From an uncultured Prevotellaceae bacterium (lineage in GTDB: Bacteria > Bacteroidota > Bacteroidia > Bacteroidales > Bacteroidaceae): DNA of 64,000 bases. Below the pieces are notes generated by a model. The model saw only the letters and a program-made list of their open reading frames with translations. It was not told the DNA's origin and made no database searches. A program made the translations under genes and the position numbers. Shown here in pieces: positions 35,298 to 44,663 of this stretch. The stretch covers positions 31,002 through 95,001 of the forward strand of contig CACXIP010000024.1 in NCBI GenBank assembly GCA_902767775.1, written 5' to 3'. Within the stretch, counting starts at the first letter, position 1, and the number at the start of each line of letters is the position of its first letter.

Positions 35298-36833
35298 TCA
35301 TTGTTCACTTTCCTCATTTCCTTCCATCGAAATCATGCGGATGCGGTGTCCCACAGTGTCGAGAATGTAGAAGGTGTTGGTCTCCTCGTTATAGCATATG
35401 CCTGTCGGGTCGCGGAATCGCGCCACCTCACGCAGGTCTCCGTCCTCGGTTCCCCACATGTTGTTGTCGGTGATAGATGAGGTGCCACGTCCGGCATAGG
35501 TACGCACCAATCCGTCGGGGGTGAGATAACGGATGCAGTGGTTTTGGTTGTCGCAGAAATAGAAATCATAGACATCCTCACGGCCAGCAGCCACATACTC
35601 CGGATTTTTGACAAAGCATCCCTGATAAGGACGGTTGACGCGTGCGCTTGTGCCTACACCTTCCACCCATCCGGTTTGTCCCATCTCTCCTGCAAACACA
35701 TAAGGAGCGGAGAACCGTTTCTCAGCCTCATTGTAGTCGGAGCGAAGAATGTAGTGCTGGTTGATAACCACGATATAGGCATATTTTCCAGACGGATGGA
35801 TATCAATCTGAAACTCCCATCCGTTGTCCTGAATGCGGAAAATGTTCTGATAGGCACCATCTGCCATGTAAGGACTCCAGGGAGCACCTTCATAACCTTC
35901 TTGTTGTGTCTCAAAGAACTTCGCCATGTCGAGACGGAACACCTGTCCGCTCTCATAGCTGTTGAAATAGAGCTCACCGTTGACGGGATGTATGGAGGCA
36001 CCATTGCATTGTTTGTAAGAGGCGAGCACCTGTCGCTGAGAGTTGTTGCTGAACGTGCCGTCGTAGTTTCGCGTGACAATCCACACACTGGGCGACTGCT
36101 GTCCGTTGTCGGCACGGTCGGTCGACACCAACATATATTTGGCTTTCTCGCCAGTATAGGGGTCGTCGGCAAAATCGATGGTACGCAGGCGCTGGTCCTG
36201 GAAGCATGCCGCCTTCGACATGACGAGTTGCACGGTACGGCGTTTCATGTCGAGCATTTGTATGCCAGGGCCACCATGGTCGTAGATGATATAGAGACGC
36301 TCAGGATAACGGGGGTCCCATTTCATGAAACCATCCTCACGGAAACCTGTAGCCTCGCTGAAGGGAACCGTTACTCCCACTGCACCCGGATTCCATGGGT
36401 CGTCTCCACTCTCATTGCGTTTTCCGCAGAGCGTGCTGAGCACCATCTTGCGCTCATACTTGAATGTCTCTTTAGCTGTAGCCGTCTTTCCACCGACAGT
36501 GACTTGAATATCGCCACGGTAGGCACCAGCCGGCACAAAGCAATAGATAGCGGTGGGCTTCACGTTGACCACTACAGCCCTCTTGCCACCAATAGTGACT
36601 CTCACCAAAGCAGTGTCGACACCGAAGTTTTTACCGAAAATGAGCATCTTTTGGTTGACGCCACCGTCCTTCGGTGTGAAATCGCTGACCACCACTTCCT
36701 GTGAGGGGTCGAATGGGACCATGTCAGCATTGCTGTCGTCATCTTCTTTGCAACCAGCAACGCAAAGCATCAGGAATACCAGCAGGACTGCCGGGAGCAA
36801 TCCATATCTGGCAGGGATTGTCGTTTTTTCCAT
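35298..36833 (-). CDS. IPT/TIG-NHL lipoprotein, likely surface glycan-binding
   Basis: 511 aa, lipobox C-V-A-G-C (Cys28). Residues ~48-125 are an IPT/TIG immunoglobulin-like domain (V-S-D-F-T-P-K-D-G-G-V-N-Q-K-M-L-I-F-G-K-N-F-G). Residues ~130-511 are an NHL-type propeller ending G-I-C-Y-N-E-E-T-N-T-F-Y-I-L-D ... H-R-I-R. The pair of domains is common next to SusC/SusD, where such lipoproteins are thought to bind glycan on the cell surface. It precedes SusC here rather than following SusD. No hydrolase motif is visible. Confidence 0.87.
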   Translation of the reverse strand: MEKTTIPARYGLLPAVLLVFLMLCVAGCKEDDDSNADMVPFDPSQEVVVSDFTPKDGGVNQKMLIFGKNFGVDTALVRVTIGGKRAVVVNVKPTAIYCFVPAGAYRGDIQVTVGGKTATAKETFKYERKMVLSTLCGKRNESGDDPWNPGAVGVTVPFSEATGFREDGFMKWDPRYPERLYIIYDHGGPGIQMLDMKRRTVQLVMSKAACFQDQRLRTIDFADDPYTGEKAKYMLVSTDRADNGQQSPSVWIVTRNYDGTFSNNSQRQVLASYKQCNGASIHPVNGELYFNSYESGQVFRLDMAKFFETQQEGYEGAPWSPYMADGAYQNIFRIQDNGWEFQIDIHPSGKYAYIVVINQHYILRSDYNEAEKRFSAPYVFAGEMGQTGWVEGVGTSARVNRPYQGCFVKNPEYVAAGREDVYDFYFCDNQNHCIRYLTPDGLVRTYAGRGTSSITDNNMWGTEDGDLREVARFRDPTGICYNEETNTFYILDTVGHRIRMISMEGNEESEQ

Positions 36834-36845
36834 AATAATTATGAT

Positions 36846-39353
36846 TTATTGATTATTCCATTTCTCTACCAGTACGCGCATCCAGTGGCCACCCACCACA
36901 CTGCGTGCCTTGAAGCCTGTCATGGCCGCGGTTTTTGTGTCATACCAGTCGCTTGTAGGCACACGGCTCTCTGTCTCGTTCATGTAAGCATAAAGCGGTG
37001 CGACGAATTTCAGGAAGGTCTTCTTGTCCTTCGACATGGCGGCAGTCCACATAATCCAGTCGCTCTTGGTGTAGTCGCGACGGATGTCGAGGGGCAGACC
37101 ATACTTGTTTTGCTTGGTGAGATAGTATTTCACCTCAACATCCATGGCATTGTTGGGGAAAAGGTTGGTCTGCCACAGTTTATCCCAAATCATGTTGTAT
37201 TTCTGGCTCCATGTGTCGGGTCGGTCAAAAGCCAGACGGTAATGGTCGCCTTCCCTGGCATCCTTCTCCCATTTCTCAGCCATCTCGCGGGCGCGGTTCA
37301 TATATTTGTCGGCCACGCTTGCCAGTCCTTTGATGCGTGCCATCTCTGCGTATCCGGCAACTCCCATGATGGCCTTCACCGAAAGGTTGGCATTGTGTGC
37401 CCAATGCCCGGCAAAGTCATCTGTACACAACTGGTTGGAGGGATCCTGTCCATTTTCCGAAAGATAGTTGGCCCAGGTGGTAATGACATCCCAGTACTTA
37501 TCCACGTAATTGGTGTTGCCATCGATTTTGCAGAGCATCGCGGCAAGCGTGAGCATATTGCCGGCTTCCTCCAGAGGCATGTCGCCACCATATACCTGAT
37601 GGTTGGCCTTGGGATACTGTCCCAGGTCGTGGGCGGCAAATGGTTTCTGCCAGCGTCCGGTATAACTGTATTCGAAGATGCTGGTCATCATGGCCTTCTG
37701 CAGTTCAGGATTGTAAATCAAGAAGAGCGGTGCTTCCGGATAGGTGAGGTCGACGGTGTTCACACATCCATTGCTGTTGTTTTCCTTTGAGAAAAAGAGC
37801 AGGTTGCCTTCGTCATCACGGAAAAGTTTGTGGGCTGCTATACAATGGCGGTAGCAAGCCGAAAGCAGTTCGGCATATTGCTTATTGCCGGCATTAAGAC
37901 CGTCGTCGTAAATCATTTTGTCGAGGGCGCGGCAGCGCTTCATGATACCGGCGTATTCACGTTTCATGCGGTTGAACATGTCGAAAATGCTCACACTGCC
38001 CTCATGTGCCCAATAGCCTTTATAGCGTTTGTAGAAATATTCGATATCCCAAATCTCATCATAACCGATGAGTGCGAATGAAGATGCCTGACTCACACGG
38101 CCGAAGTCATGGCGGTAGGCAAGGACGGGAGCCTCATTGGGCTTCTGTGCCACCACGCGCTGTTTGCCCTCAGGCAACCGGCCTGTGGTGGTGAAAGTGC
38201 TTTTCAGTTGCTCGATATCTGTGATGCACACCTCACCATTGATGTCAGGCAGATAAAGATAACCCCAATCAATGCAGATGCCGTCGCCTGTCTTTGCCAA
38301 GATGGGCTGCTCTATCGTACCCGACTTCAGATACTTTGTTCCACCATGTGATTCAATGGTGCTCACGTTGGGCTGGCCTGCTTTATTGACAGCAAGCAAG
38401 GATGAGGTGCCCAGCAGCAATTGTGCATCGTGAGGCTGTCCGTCGGTCGACCTCACTTGATAAGATATGTAGTTCAAAGGAGCCGACAGCAGGTCGTAAT
38501 CATCCATGAGCATGGGCGCTGTGAACACAATGTCGAGGTCTACAGGACCACAGGCGAAGGTGTAATAGGTGTTGGTGGCCAACACGCTGACACTCTTCTG
38601 CTGTGCCTGCTGCACATTGCCCTTCTTGGGTTTCATGTTCTTATAGAGTCCAAAGTCGGTATAGGCGCCGCCAGTGGTGTTGTGGCAGTGGGCAGCAATG
38701 ACATTCTTGCCCGGTTTCAGCAGTTTTTTCATCTTGCTGTCCATTGGCAGACGGATGCCTTCACGCCAGGTCTCTCCCGTATCGGTTACTTTGGTGCCGT
38801 TTACAAACAACTCAAACACATCATCATGTGAATAGATGATGAGAAGGTCTTCCTCCAGGTCGGAGGCCGTCACGTCAATGGTGCGGCGCACATAGAGGTC
38901 GCTGTTTTCCTCACGCCACTCCGTGCGTATGAAACTGAGGTCGGGAGAACCGAAAGCAGCCATACCCTCGCGCCAGGCTGAGTCATTGAAATCAGGTTTT
39001 TGCCATCCGTCCTGCTGCTTGTCGCGGGAATAACGGGCTTTCCATCCTCCCTCATCGGCCATGGGAGCTATGGCTTGGAACACATCGCGGTCGACACCCA
39101 TGAAACAATAAGTCACGCCGTCGACACGCAACCATCCCTGAAGGGGTTTCTCATCATTGGTCCAGTGCCGGGTGACTCCTTCGTTCAACTTGTCGTAGGG
39201 AGACCAGATAGAGAAGTATGGGTCGTTGACTACCAATGGCACAGATGGCACACGGAGGTCGGTGGTCTGATAAGGACTGAACAGGTCTGGTGTCTGAGCC
39301 TCGACTGCCAAAGAGCCGAGGAGCATAGCACAAATCATTAATTTCTTTTTCAT
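36846..39353 (-). CDS. Glutaminase-like exported protein (DUF4964/5127/4965/1793)
   Basis: 835 aa with a signal peptide (to V-E-A-Q). It starts D-L-R-V-P-S-V-P-L-V-V-N-D-P-Y-F-S-I-W-S-P. An inserted galactose-binding-like domain occupies ~130-235 (H-D-D-V-F-E-L-F-V-N-G-T-K). It then carries F-S-K-E-N-N-S-N-G-C-V-N-T-V-D-L-T-Y, T-D-D-F-A-G-H-W-A-H-N-A and P-T-S-D-W-Y. Family members are annotated as glutaminase A-like from fungi; in Bacteroidetes glycan loci the real substrate is uncertain. It is a paralogue of the first half of the 1516-aa protein at 20523. It is the first gene of the nine-gene operon. Confidence 0.85.
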   Translation of the reverse strand: MKKKLMICAMLLGSLAVEAQTPDLFSPYQTTDLRVPSVPLVVNDPYFSIWSPYDKLNEGVTRHWTNDEKPLQGWLRVDGVTYCFMGVDRDVFQAIAPMADEGGWKARYSRDKQQDGWQKPDFNDSAWREGMAAFGSPDLSFIRTEWREENSDLYVRRTIDVTASDLEEDLLIIYSHDDVFELFVNGTKVTDTGETWREGIRLPMDSKMKKLLKPGKNVIAAHCHNTTGGAYTDFGLYKNMKPKKGNVQQAQQKSVSVLATNTYYTFACGPVDLDIVFTAPMLMDDYDLLSAPLNYISYQVRSTDGQPHDAQLLLGTSSLLAVNKAGQPNVSTIESHGGTKYLKSGTIEQPILAKTGDGICIDWGYLYLPDINGEVCITDIEQLKSTFTTTGRLPEGKQRVVAQKPNEAPVLAYRHDFGRVSQASSFALIGYDEIWDIEYFYKRYKGYWAHEGSVSIFDMFNRMKREYAGIMKRCRALDKMIYDDGLNAGNKQYAELLSACYRHCIAAHKLFRDDEGNLLFFSKENNSNGCVNTVDLTYPEAPLFLIYNPELQKAMMTSIFEYSYTGRWQKPFAAHDLGQYPKANHQVYGGDMPLEEAGNMLTLAAMLCKIDGNTNYVDKYWDVITTWANYLSENGQDPSNQLCTDDFAGHWAHNANLSVKAIMGVAGYAEMARIKGLASVADKYMNRAREMAEKWEKDAREGDHYRLAFDRPDTWSQKYNMIWDKLWQTNLFPNNAMDVEVKYYLTKQNKYGLPLDIRRDYTKSDWIMWTAAMSKDKKTFLKFVAPLYAYMNETESRVPTSDWYDTKTAAMTGFKARSVVGGHWMRVLVEKWNNQ

Positions 39354-39489
39354 CGCCTTTTATTAATTATGTAATGTCGTTTTCTCTTTAAAATGTTATC
39401 CCTCCGACACTCTATTTACCCAATTAAAAAACATGACGATAAGCAAAAACTACTCTTTGTTATTTTTAGTTATTTCTACAATTCGTTTG

Positions 39490-39496
39490 CAAAATA
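39490..39496 (-). promoter_or_regulatory. Possible -7 element of the nine-gene operon
   Basis: On the minus strand the site reads TATTTTG, one base short of TAnnTTTG, about 137 bp before the first gene. The 240-bp stretch 39354-39593 is very A+T-rich and is the only gap large enough for the operon promoter. The match is imperfect. Confidence 0.3.
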
Positions 39497-39561
39497 AATA
39501 AATATGATATTGGAATAGGGAAAAAAACTCGTCAAAGAATAGAAAAAACAGATATTTGTCT

Positions 39562-39569
39562 TAACTTTG
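39562..39569 (+). promoter_or_regulatory. -7 element of the GH43-like lipoprotein gene
   Basis: TAACTTTG fits TAnnTTTG. It overlaps the upstream in-frame GTG/ATG region at 39567, supporting the start at 39594. Confidence 0.5.
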
Positions 39570-39593
39570 TATGCCAATCGAAACAAATACCTC

Positions 39594-40619
39594 ATGAAGA
39601 CCATATTATTCTTTTCCATTGGATGCCTTTGTATGCTGCTGACAGGATGCCATCAAAAGGATTCTGTCAGTCAAACAGACGCGGAGGTAGTTTTTGATGT
39701 CGGATATTATCCCTATTGCGTCCAATGGCAAGACCAATATTACTATACCATGCAGGTGCCTTCGGCCGACAGCATCATCATCTATGCCAGCGACAATCTC
39801 TCACAGCTCGCCTCGGGTACAAAGCGATTGGTATGGCACAGCAAAGAGATGCAGCATATCTGGTCGCCAGAACTGCATAGGGTGGACAACAAATGGTATC
39901 TCTACTTCGAGTCAGATGGCGGAAACACAGACAACCATCAACTATATGTGCTGGAAAACGACAGCGAAGACCCAATGAAAGGAGAGTATCGGCTCAAAGG
40001 AGCCATCAAAACCAATGAGGAATGGAATTTCGGACTACATCCTACAAGCATCGTCGTTCATGGTCAGCAATATCTTCTATGGTCGGGTTGGCAGCACCGT
40101 CGTTCGGAAACAGAGACACAGTGCATCTATATTGCACGGATGAAAAATCCCTGGACACTGGATTCCGAGCGTGTACTCATTTCCCAACCTGAGTTGGAAT
40201 GGGAAAGACAATGGATTAATCCTAATGGTGACCGCTCTAATTATCCCATCTTCGTCAACGAGAATCCAGAAGCATTTGTCAGTCCTGATGGCAACCATGT
40301 GTGTGTGTGTTATTCCGCCAGTGGCATTTGGACGGTATACCACTCATTGGGAATGCTGTATGCACGTGTGGATGCCGATTTGCTTCTTCCCTCTTCGTGG
40401 ACAAAGGTGCAAGAACCATTGTTTGTGCCGGAAGACAGGGAAAAGCTCTATGGTACCTCTAACATATCTGTGGTTACCGCACCTGATGGCAAGCAGCACA
40501 TCATGCTTTATGAGGCCAACCGATTGTTGGAGGATGGCTGGCACCGCAGCGTGATGATGCAGTCCATAACGTGGGACAAGAACGGACTTCCAGTTTTCGG
40601 GAAGCCTGTTATTGAATGA
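39594..40619 (+). CDS. GH43-like lipoprotein with two catalytic positions substituted
   Basis: 341 aa from M-K-T-I-L-F (frame extends to 39567). Lipobox L-L-T-G-C (Cys19). The fold fits GH43: I-W-S-P-E-L-H, K-W-Y-L-Y-F-E, Q-Y-L-L-W-S-G-W and V-N-E-N-P-E-A-F. The position of the catalytic base, normally [AR]-D-P-[WY], reads Y-Y-P-Y (Tyr39), and the pKa-modulating Asp position, normally [IL]-D-G/P-T, reads G-L-H-P-T (His149). The acid Glu (Glu223) is kept. It is therefore probably a binding protein or an enzyme with a changed mechanism. It faces away from the operon and converges on the regulator gene. Confidence 0.65.
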   Translation: MKTILFFSIGCLCMLLTGCHQKDSVSQTDAEVVFDVGYYPYCVQWQDQYYYTMQVPSADSIIIYASDNLSQLASGTKRLVWHSKEMQHIWSPELHRVDNKWYLYFESDGGNTDNHQLYVLENDSEDPMKGEYRLKGAIKTNEEWNFGLHPTSIVVHGQQYLLWSGWQHRRSETETQCIYIARMKNPWTLDSERVLISQPELEWERQWINPNGDRSNYPIFVNENPEAFVSPDGNHVCVCYSASGIWTVYHSLGMLYARVDADLLLPSSWTKVQEPLFVPEDREKLYGTSNISVVTAPDGKQHIMLYEANRLLEDGWHRSVMMQSITWDKNGLPVFGKPVIE

Positions 40620-40660
40620 ACAACGAATAGTCTGAAAAGGCCAACTGATTGGAATCCTTC

Positions 40661-43600
40661 TTATTGAGCAGCATAATCTTTTGGCAGGCAGCCAAATTGC
40701 GCCCTGAAGCATTTTGCGAAATAACTGCTTGAGGTGAATCCCACCCGTTCGGCCACCTCGCTGCTGCGGCATCCCTCTTTGAGCAGGCGTGCTGCCCTGT
40801 TCATGCGCGCTGTCTTGAGATAATCAGTAGGTGTCATGTCGGTGAGCGCTTTTATCTTGCGGTAGAAACTGCTTCGGCTCATGTGGAGTTGCTCTGCCAG
40901 TGTGTCGATGGAGAATTCCTCATCTTGCATATTTTCCTCGACAGACTTCTGCAGGTGCTCGATAAACAAGAGATCCTGCTGGCTCAGTCCGAGAGGGGAA
41001 TCCTTGCTTTCTTGCTGAGGAACCATAAAACTGTCTATGCTCCGCATACGTTCGTAGAACTGCTGACGTAGGCGCAGCAGACTCTCTATCTGCAGGTGAA
41101 GCTGTCGGATGGAGAAAGGTTTTTCCAAGTACAGGTCGGCACCGCTTTCCATACCTTCCACCTTGGCCTCCACCGACACCTTGGCGGTGAGCAAGATGAC
41201 AGGCAAGTGTGAGGTTGCCAGGTCATTTTTCAGTCTGCGGCATAGTTCATTGCCGTCCATTCGCGGCATCATTACGTCGCTGACAATCACATCCACTTCC
41301 TGATACTTCAGCAAATCGAGTGCTTCCTGTCCGTCGCGCGCCTTCATCACCTTATACCATTTCCGTAACGACTCTGCGGTAGCCTTCAGCAGTTCCTCGT
41401 TGTCCTCAACCAACAGGATGCGATGGGTAGGAGTTGCAGCTACGGCATCATCTGGTTCTGATGCCGTCTCGGTGGTCGCAGCCATCACGGGTTCAGCATC
41501 CTCGGTCACTTCGCCTTTAAGCGGAACGGTCAGAACAAAGCATGATCCGCCACCCGGCGCGTCCATGTATATCAAGTCGCCATCATGGGCTTTTGCCAAC
41601 ATCTTGGCATAAGCCAATCCCAGTCCTGTGCCCAATGTTGCGGCCACGGTGTCTCTGCCAATCTGATAGTAGCGGTCGAAAATATGGTCAAGTTCTTCAG
41701 CCGGCACTCCTGGTCCGTCGTCAATAACTGAAATACGTGCGTCGTTCTCTGTTTGTTCAAGACGGATAATGATTTCCTCCTTGGAATATTTTAGGGCATT
41801 CCCCACAAGGTTCATCATCACCTTCATCATTTTGTCGTAGTCCATGGGGAGCACTACGGGTTGTTGGGGCAACTGCAACTGTATCTGCTTTCCCTGCACC
41901 TCAACGGCATTGCTGAACTGGTCGTAGATTTGTTGCAGCATGTTACCCATATCTATGTTTCGCCGCACCAATGTGATGCCGCTATTCTCTTGTTTTTGGA
42001 AGTCAAGCAGTTGGTTGGTGATGCCCAACAGGTAGTTCATATTGCGGCGAATGGACGTCAGATGCTTCTTAATCTGCGACCCATCTCCTTTCTCCTTTAC
42101 CTCATCGCCTATGGCCTCCAAAGGCAGGCTCATGAGTGTGAGAGGAGTGCGTATTTCGTGAACCAAGTCGATGAAGAATCTGATTTTCGATTGGAAAGTC
42201 TCTTTCTCCTGCTGCTGTTTGAAGTCGAGCATCTGTCGCTGGTAACGCCGTTTCAGCCTGAATTGGATGAAATGGTATACCCCCACCAAAAGAGCAATGA
42301 GTGCCAAAACATATATGATATATGCGAGTGTGGTGCGGTACCATGGCGACAAGATGGTGATATGGAGGCGGGCCGTTTCTGCCTCATTCGACTGTCCGAC
42401 ACTGCGCAGCATGAACACATAGTCGCCAGGTGCAAGGTTGGCATAGGTTGCCTCTGGCGTAGTCGTCCCTTGCACCCATGTCTTGTCGAGACCTTCAAGC
42501 ATATACTCATATTGTGCCGCAGGCATGCCATTAAAATGAGTGGATTGGAAATGGAGGGTAAAGCTGTTGTCTGAATAAGGCAGGCGGATGGACTCCCTGG
42601 TATAAAGGGGCACATCAAGTCCCAGCCGTTGCAACTCAGCATGGCTGTCGGATGCATATGGCAGAGTGAGGCCTGAGATATAGACTCTCTGCAAGTTAGT
42701 TTGAGGAGTCATCTCTCGTGTCTTGAGTTTGAATATGCCACCATTGCCTCCGAACAATACAAATCCATAACCATGTGTGCATGATGACCGTTGCAACCTA
42801 TAGAAGTTGGCAGCTTGGCTGAAGCCATAGATTTGCACATTTCGCGCATCGCGTGATGGTCCCATGCGTATGATGCCGGCCGACGTTCCCAGCCACAGCA
42901 CTTTTTGGTCATCCTCCTCGATGAAACTCACCACCTGGTCGTTAAGGATGGTACCCTCGGTGTCAAAGCGTGTGAAATCACCCTTCTTGTGGTCAAACCG
43001 ATAGAGGCCACCACCGTTTGTAGCTGCCCATAGTATTCCCTGACTGTCGCTATACATGACCGTCACCGTCTGCCGTCCAATGGTTTTTGACTTGAATGCG
43101 TCGAATGATGTGGTGGCATCACGCTTGATGAACAGTCCCCTATTGCTCGATGATGCCCACAGCCAACCATTGGACGCCTCCTCCATGCACACAAACGAAG
43201 ACATGGCACTGATGCTGGCATAGCCATAGAAATGAGCGTTTTCACGGTCATAGCGAGACAAACCCCATGAGGAGAGCACGTAAATATCTCCTGTATGCGT
43301 ACGGAAGACATAGTTGATTTCATTGCTGGGAATGGTATAGGGCTCGCTGTCGGAGAAGGTATGGCTGGTGATGGCACCCGTTTTGGTGTTGAGGATGAAC
43401 AGACCATTATGGCGCGTCCCTATCCACAGGTCATCATTGTCAAGCATAAGGGCAGATACCTCGTAAGGCATCTTTGCCGTAGCATATGACGTGATGCTTT
43501 TTGTATCGTAATTGGCGGTGAACAGGCCTTTGTCGGTTCCCAGCCATAAGATACCCTGTGGGGTGCGGCACATGGCGCGCACGAAATTGGTTTCTGAAGA

Positions 43601-44641
43601 GTTGCTGATAGCGGGAAGCGGGATGTACTCCACACCTGACTGCAGCGTAGCGATGGCATTTACACCACCAGCTCGTGTTAAAACAAGCAAGGTACTGTCG
43701 GTGTCCCATTTCAAGGCATTGACCATGTCGTCAGACAGGCTGTTGCCACTGTTTCCCGACTGAGTCATGTGCTCCAAACGAGAAGTTTGCGGCTCGTATT
43801 GGTAGACGCCATTGTCACAACCGAAATACAAATTGCCCTTGCTGTCTGTGGTAATATCGTGAATGGCCCCCATGCTGGGAGCATCCATCACGAGTTCTGT
43901 GGTCTTCTTGTCTTTGTTCAGCCGCATCAGCCTCGTATTGCTCGCCAGCCATAATTCATTTCCTGCCTCAGTGATGCTGATACGGTCTTTTTTGAATTGA
44001 CTGTCCAAGACCTCGTAGCTATTCACATACTGGCCGTCGGCCCTGAATACCACCAATTTGCCTGTCAAGGTAACAGCATAAATCAATCCGTCGGCACCCA
44101 CTATCATGTCGCTGAAGAAACTGCCGTGACGACTGTCTTGGGCAAGTTCTTCGGTCTTTGGATTATAGTTGAAGATACCTTGTCCGTAAGTCAGAATCCA
44201 TATCATACCGTCATCGGAATCCATCACCTTGGTGACAGCAGATGAAATCATCACACCATAGCGTGTCTTCTTGGAGAATCTGGAAAAACTGTTTTGTCGG
44301 CGGTGGAAGACATAAAGTCCTGAAGACCCACCAAACCAGATGTCGCCCTTATGCTCATACAATGATATGACGGTGTTGGTCTCATTGGGACTCTCCGATG
44401 CCACCATGTCACGGTAATTCCTGATACGAAGGCCGTCGAAGAAATTGAGTCCGTTCTCGGTGCCCACCCATAGAAATCCGTAACTATCGCGCAAGGCACA
44501 CAGTACAGAGTTGTCGGAAAGGCCTTCGCTGGTGGTGTACCTTTCAGAAACAATGGTCAGTTGTGCACTTGACGTCAGGCAGCATGCCATTGAAAAGACA
44601 GCCGCCAATAGGCATCTCATGATAGCGTCTCGGATATTCAT
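40661..44641 (-). CDS. Hybrid two-component system regulator (HTCS)
   Basis: ~1326 aa from M-N-I-R-D-A. Signal peptide (to S-S-A-Q); periplasmic two-component-regulator propellers with repeated L-W-V-G-T-x-x-G-L; a Y_Y_Y domain near residue 730-790; a membrane helix (I-I-Y-V-L-A-L-I-A-L-L-V-G-V); a histidine kinase (D-L-V-H-E-I-R-T-P-L phosphoacceptor box, then N-A-L-K-Y, D-D-G-P-G-V and G-T-G-L-G-L ATPase boxes); a receiver (~1080-1190, phosphoacceptor Asp1129 in V-S-D-V-M-M-P, counted from 44662); and an AraC-type helix-turn-helix (~1240-1333). HTCS proteins sense oligosaccharides in the periplasm and activate nearby utilisation loci. It could control the operon to its left or the cluster to its right. 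Confidence 0.95.
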   Translation of the reverse strand: MNIRDAIMRCLLAAVFSMACCLTSSAQLTIVSERYTTSEGLSDNSVLCALRDSYGFLWVGTENGLNFFDGLRIRNYRDMVASESPNETNTVISLYEHKGDIWFGGSSGLYVFHRRQNSFSRFSKKTRYGVMISSAVTKVMDSDDGMIWILTYGQGIFNYNPKTEELAQDSRHGSFFSDMIVGADGLIYAVTLTGKLVVFRADGQYVNSYEVLDSQFKKDRISITEAGNELWLASNTRLMRLNKDKKTTELVMDAPSMGAIHDITTDSKGNLYFGCDNGVYQYEPQTSRLEHMTQSGNSGNSLSDDMVNALKWDTDSTLLVLTRAGGVNAIATLQSGVEYIPLPAISNSSETNFVRAMCRTPQGILWLGTDKGLFTANYDTKSITSYATAKMPYEVSALMLDNDDLWIGTRHNGLFILNTKTGAITSHTFSDSEPYTIPSNEINYVFRTHTGDIYVLSSWGLSRYDRENAHFYGYASISAMSSFVCMEEASNGWLWASSSNRGLFIKRDATTSFDAFKSKTIGRQTVTVMYSDSQGILWAATNGGGLYRFDHKKGDFTRFDTEGTILNDQVVSFIEEDDQKVLWLGTSAGIIRMGPSRDARNVQIYGFSQAANFYRLQRSSCTHGYGFVLFGGNGGIFKLKTREMTPQTNLQRVYISGLTLPYASDSHAELQRLGLDVPLYTRESIRLPYSDNSFTLHFQSTHFNGMPAAQYEYMLEGLDKTWVQGTTTPEATYANLAPGDYVFMLRSVGQSNEAETARLHITILSPWYRTTLAYIIYVLALIALLVGVYHFIQFRLKRRYQRQMLDFKQQQEKETFQSKIRFFIDLVHEIRTPLTLMSLPLEAIGDEVKEKGDGSQIKKHLTSIRRNMNYLLGITNQLLDFQKQENSGITLVRRNIDMGNMLQQIYDQFSNAVEVQGKQIQLQLPQQPVVLPMDYDKMMKVMMNLVGNALKYSKEEIIIRLEQTENDARISVIDDGPGVPAEELDHIFDRYYQIGRDTVAATLGTGLGLAYAKMLAKAHDGDLIYMDAPGGGSCFVLTVPLKGEVTEDAEPVMAATTETASEPDDAVAATPTHRILLVEDNEELLKATAESLRKWYKVMKARDGQEALDLLKYQEVDVIVSDVMMPRMDGNELCRRLKNDLATSHLPVILLTAKVSVEAKVEGMESGADLYLEKPFSIRQLHLQIESLLRLRQQFYERMRSIDSFMVPQQESKDSPLGLSQQDLLFIEHLQKSVEENMQDEEFSIDTLAEQLHMSRSSFYRKIKALTDMTPTDYLKTARMNRAARLLKEGCRSSEVAERVGFTSSSYFAKCFRAQFGCLPKDYAAQ

Positions 44642-44663
44642 GGTTAAAGGCAAAGATATCATG

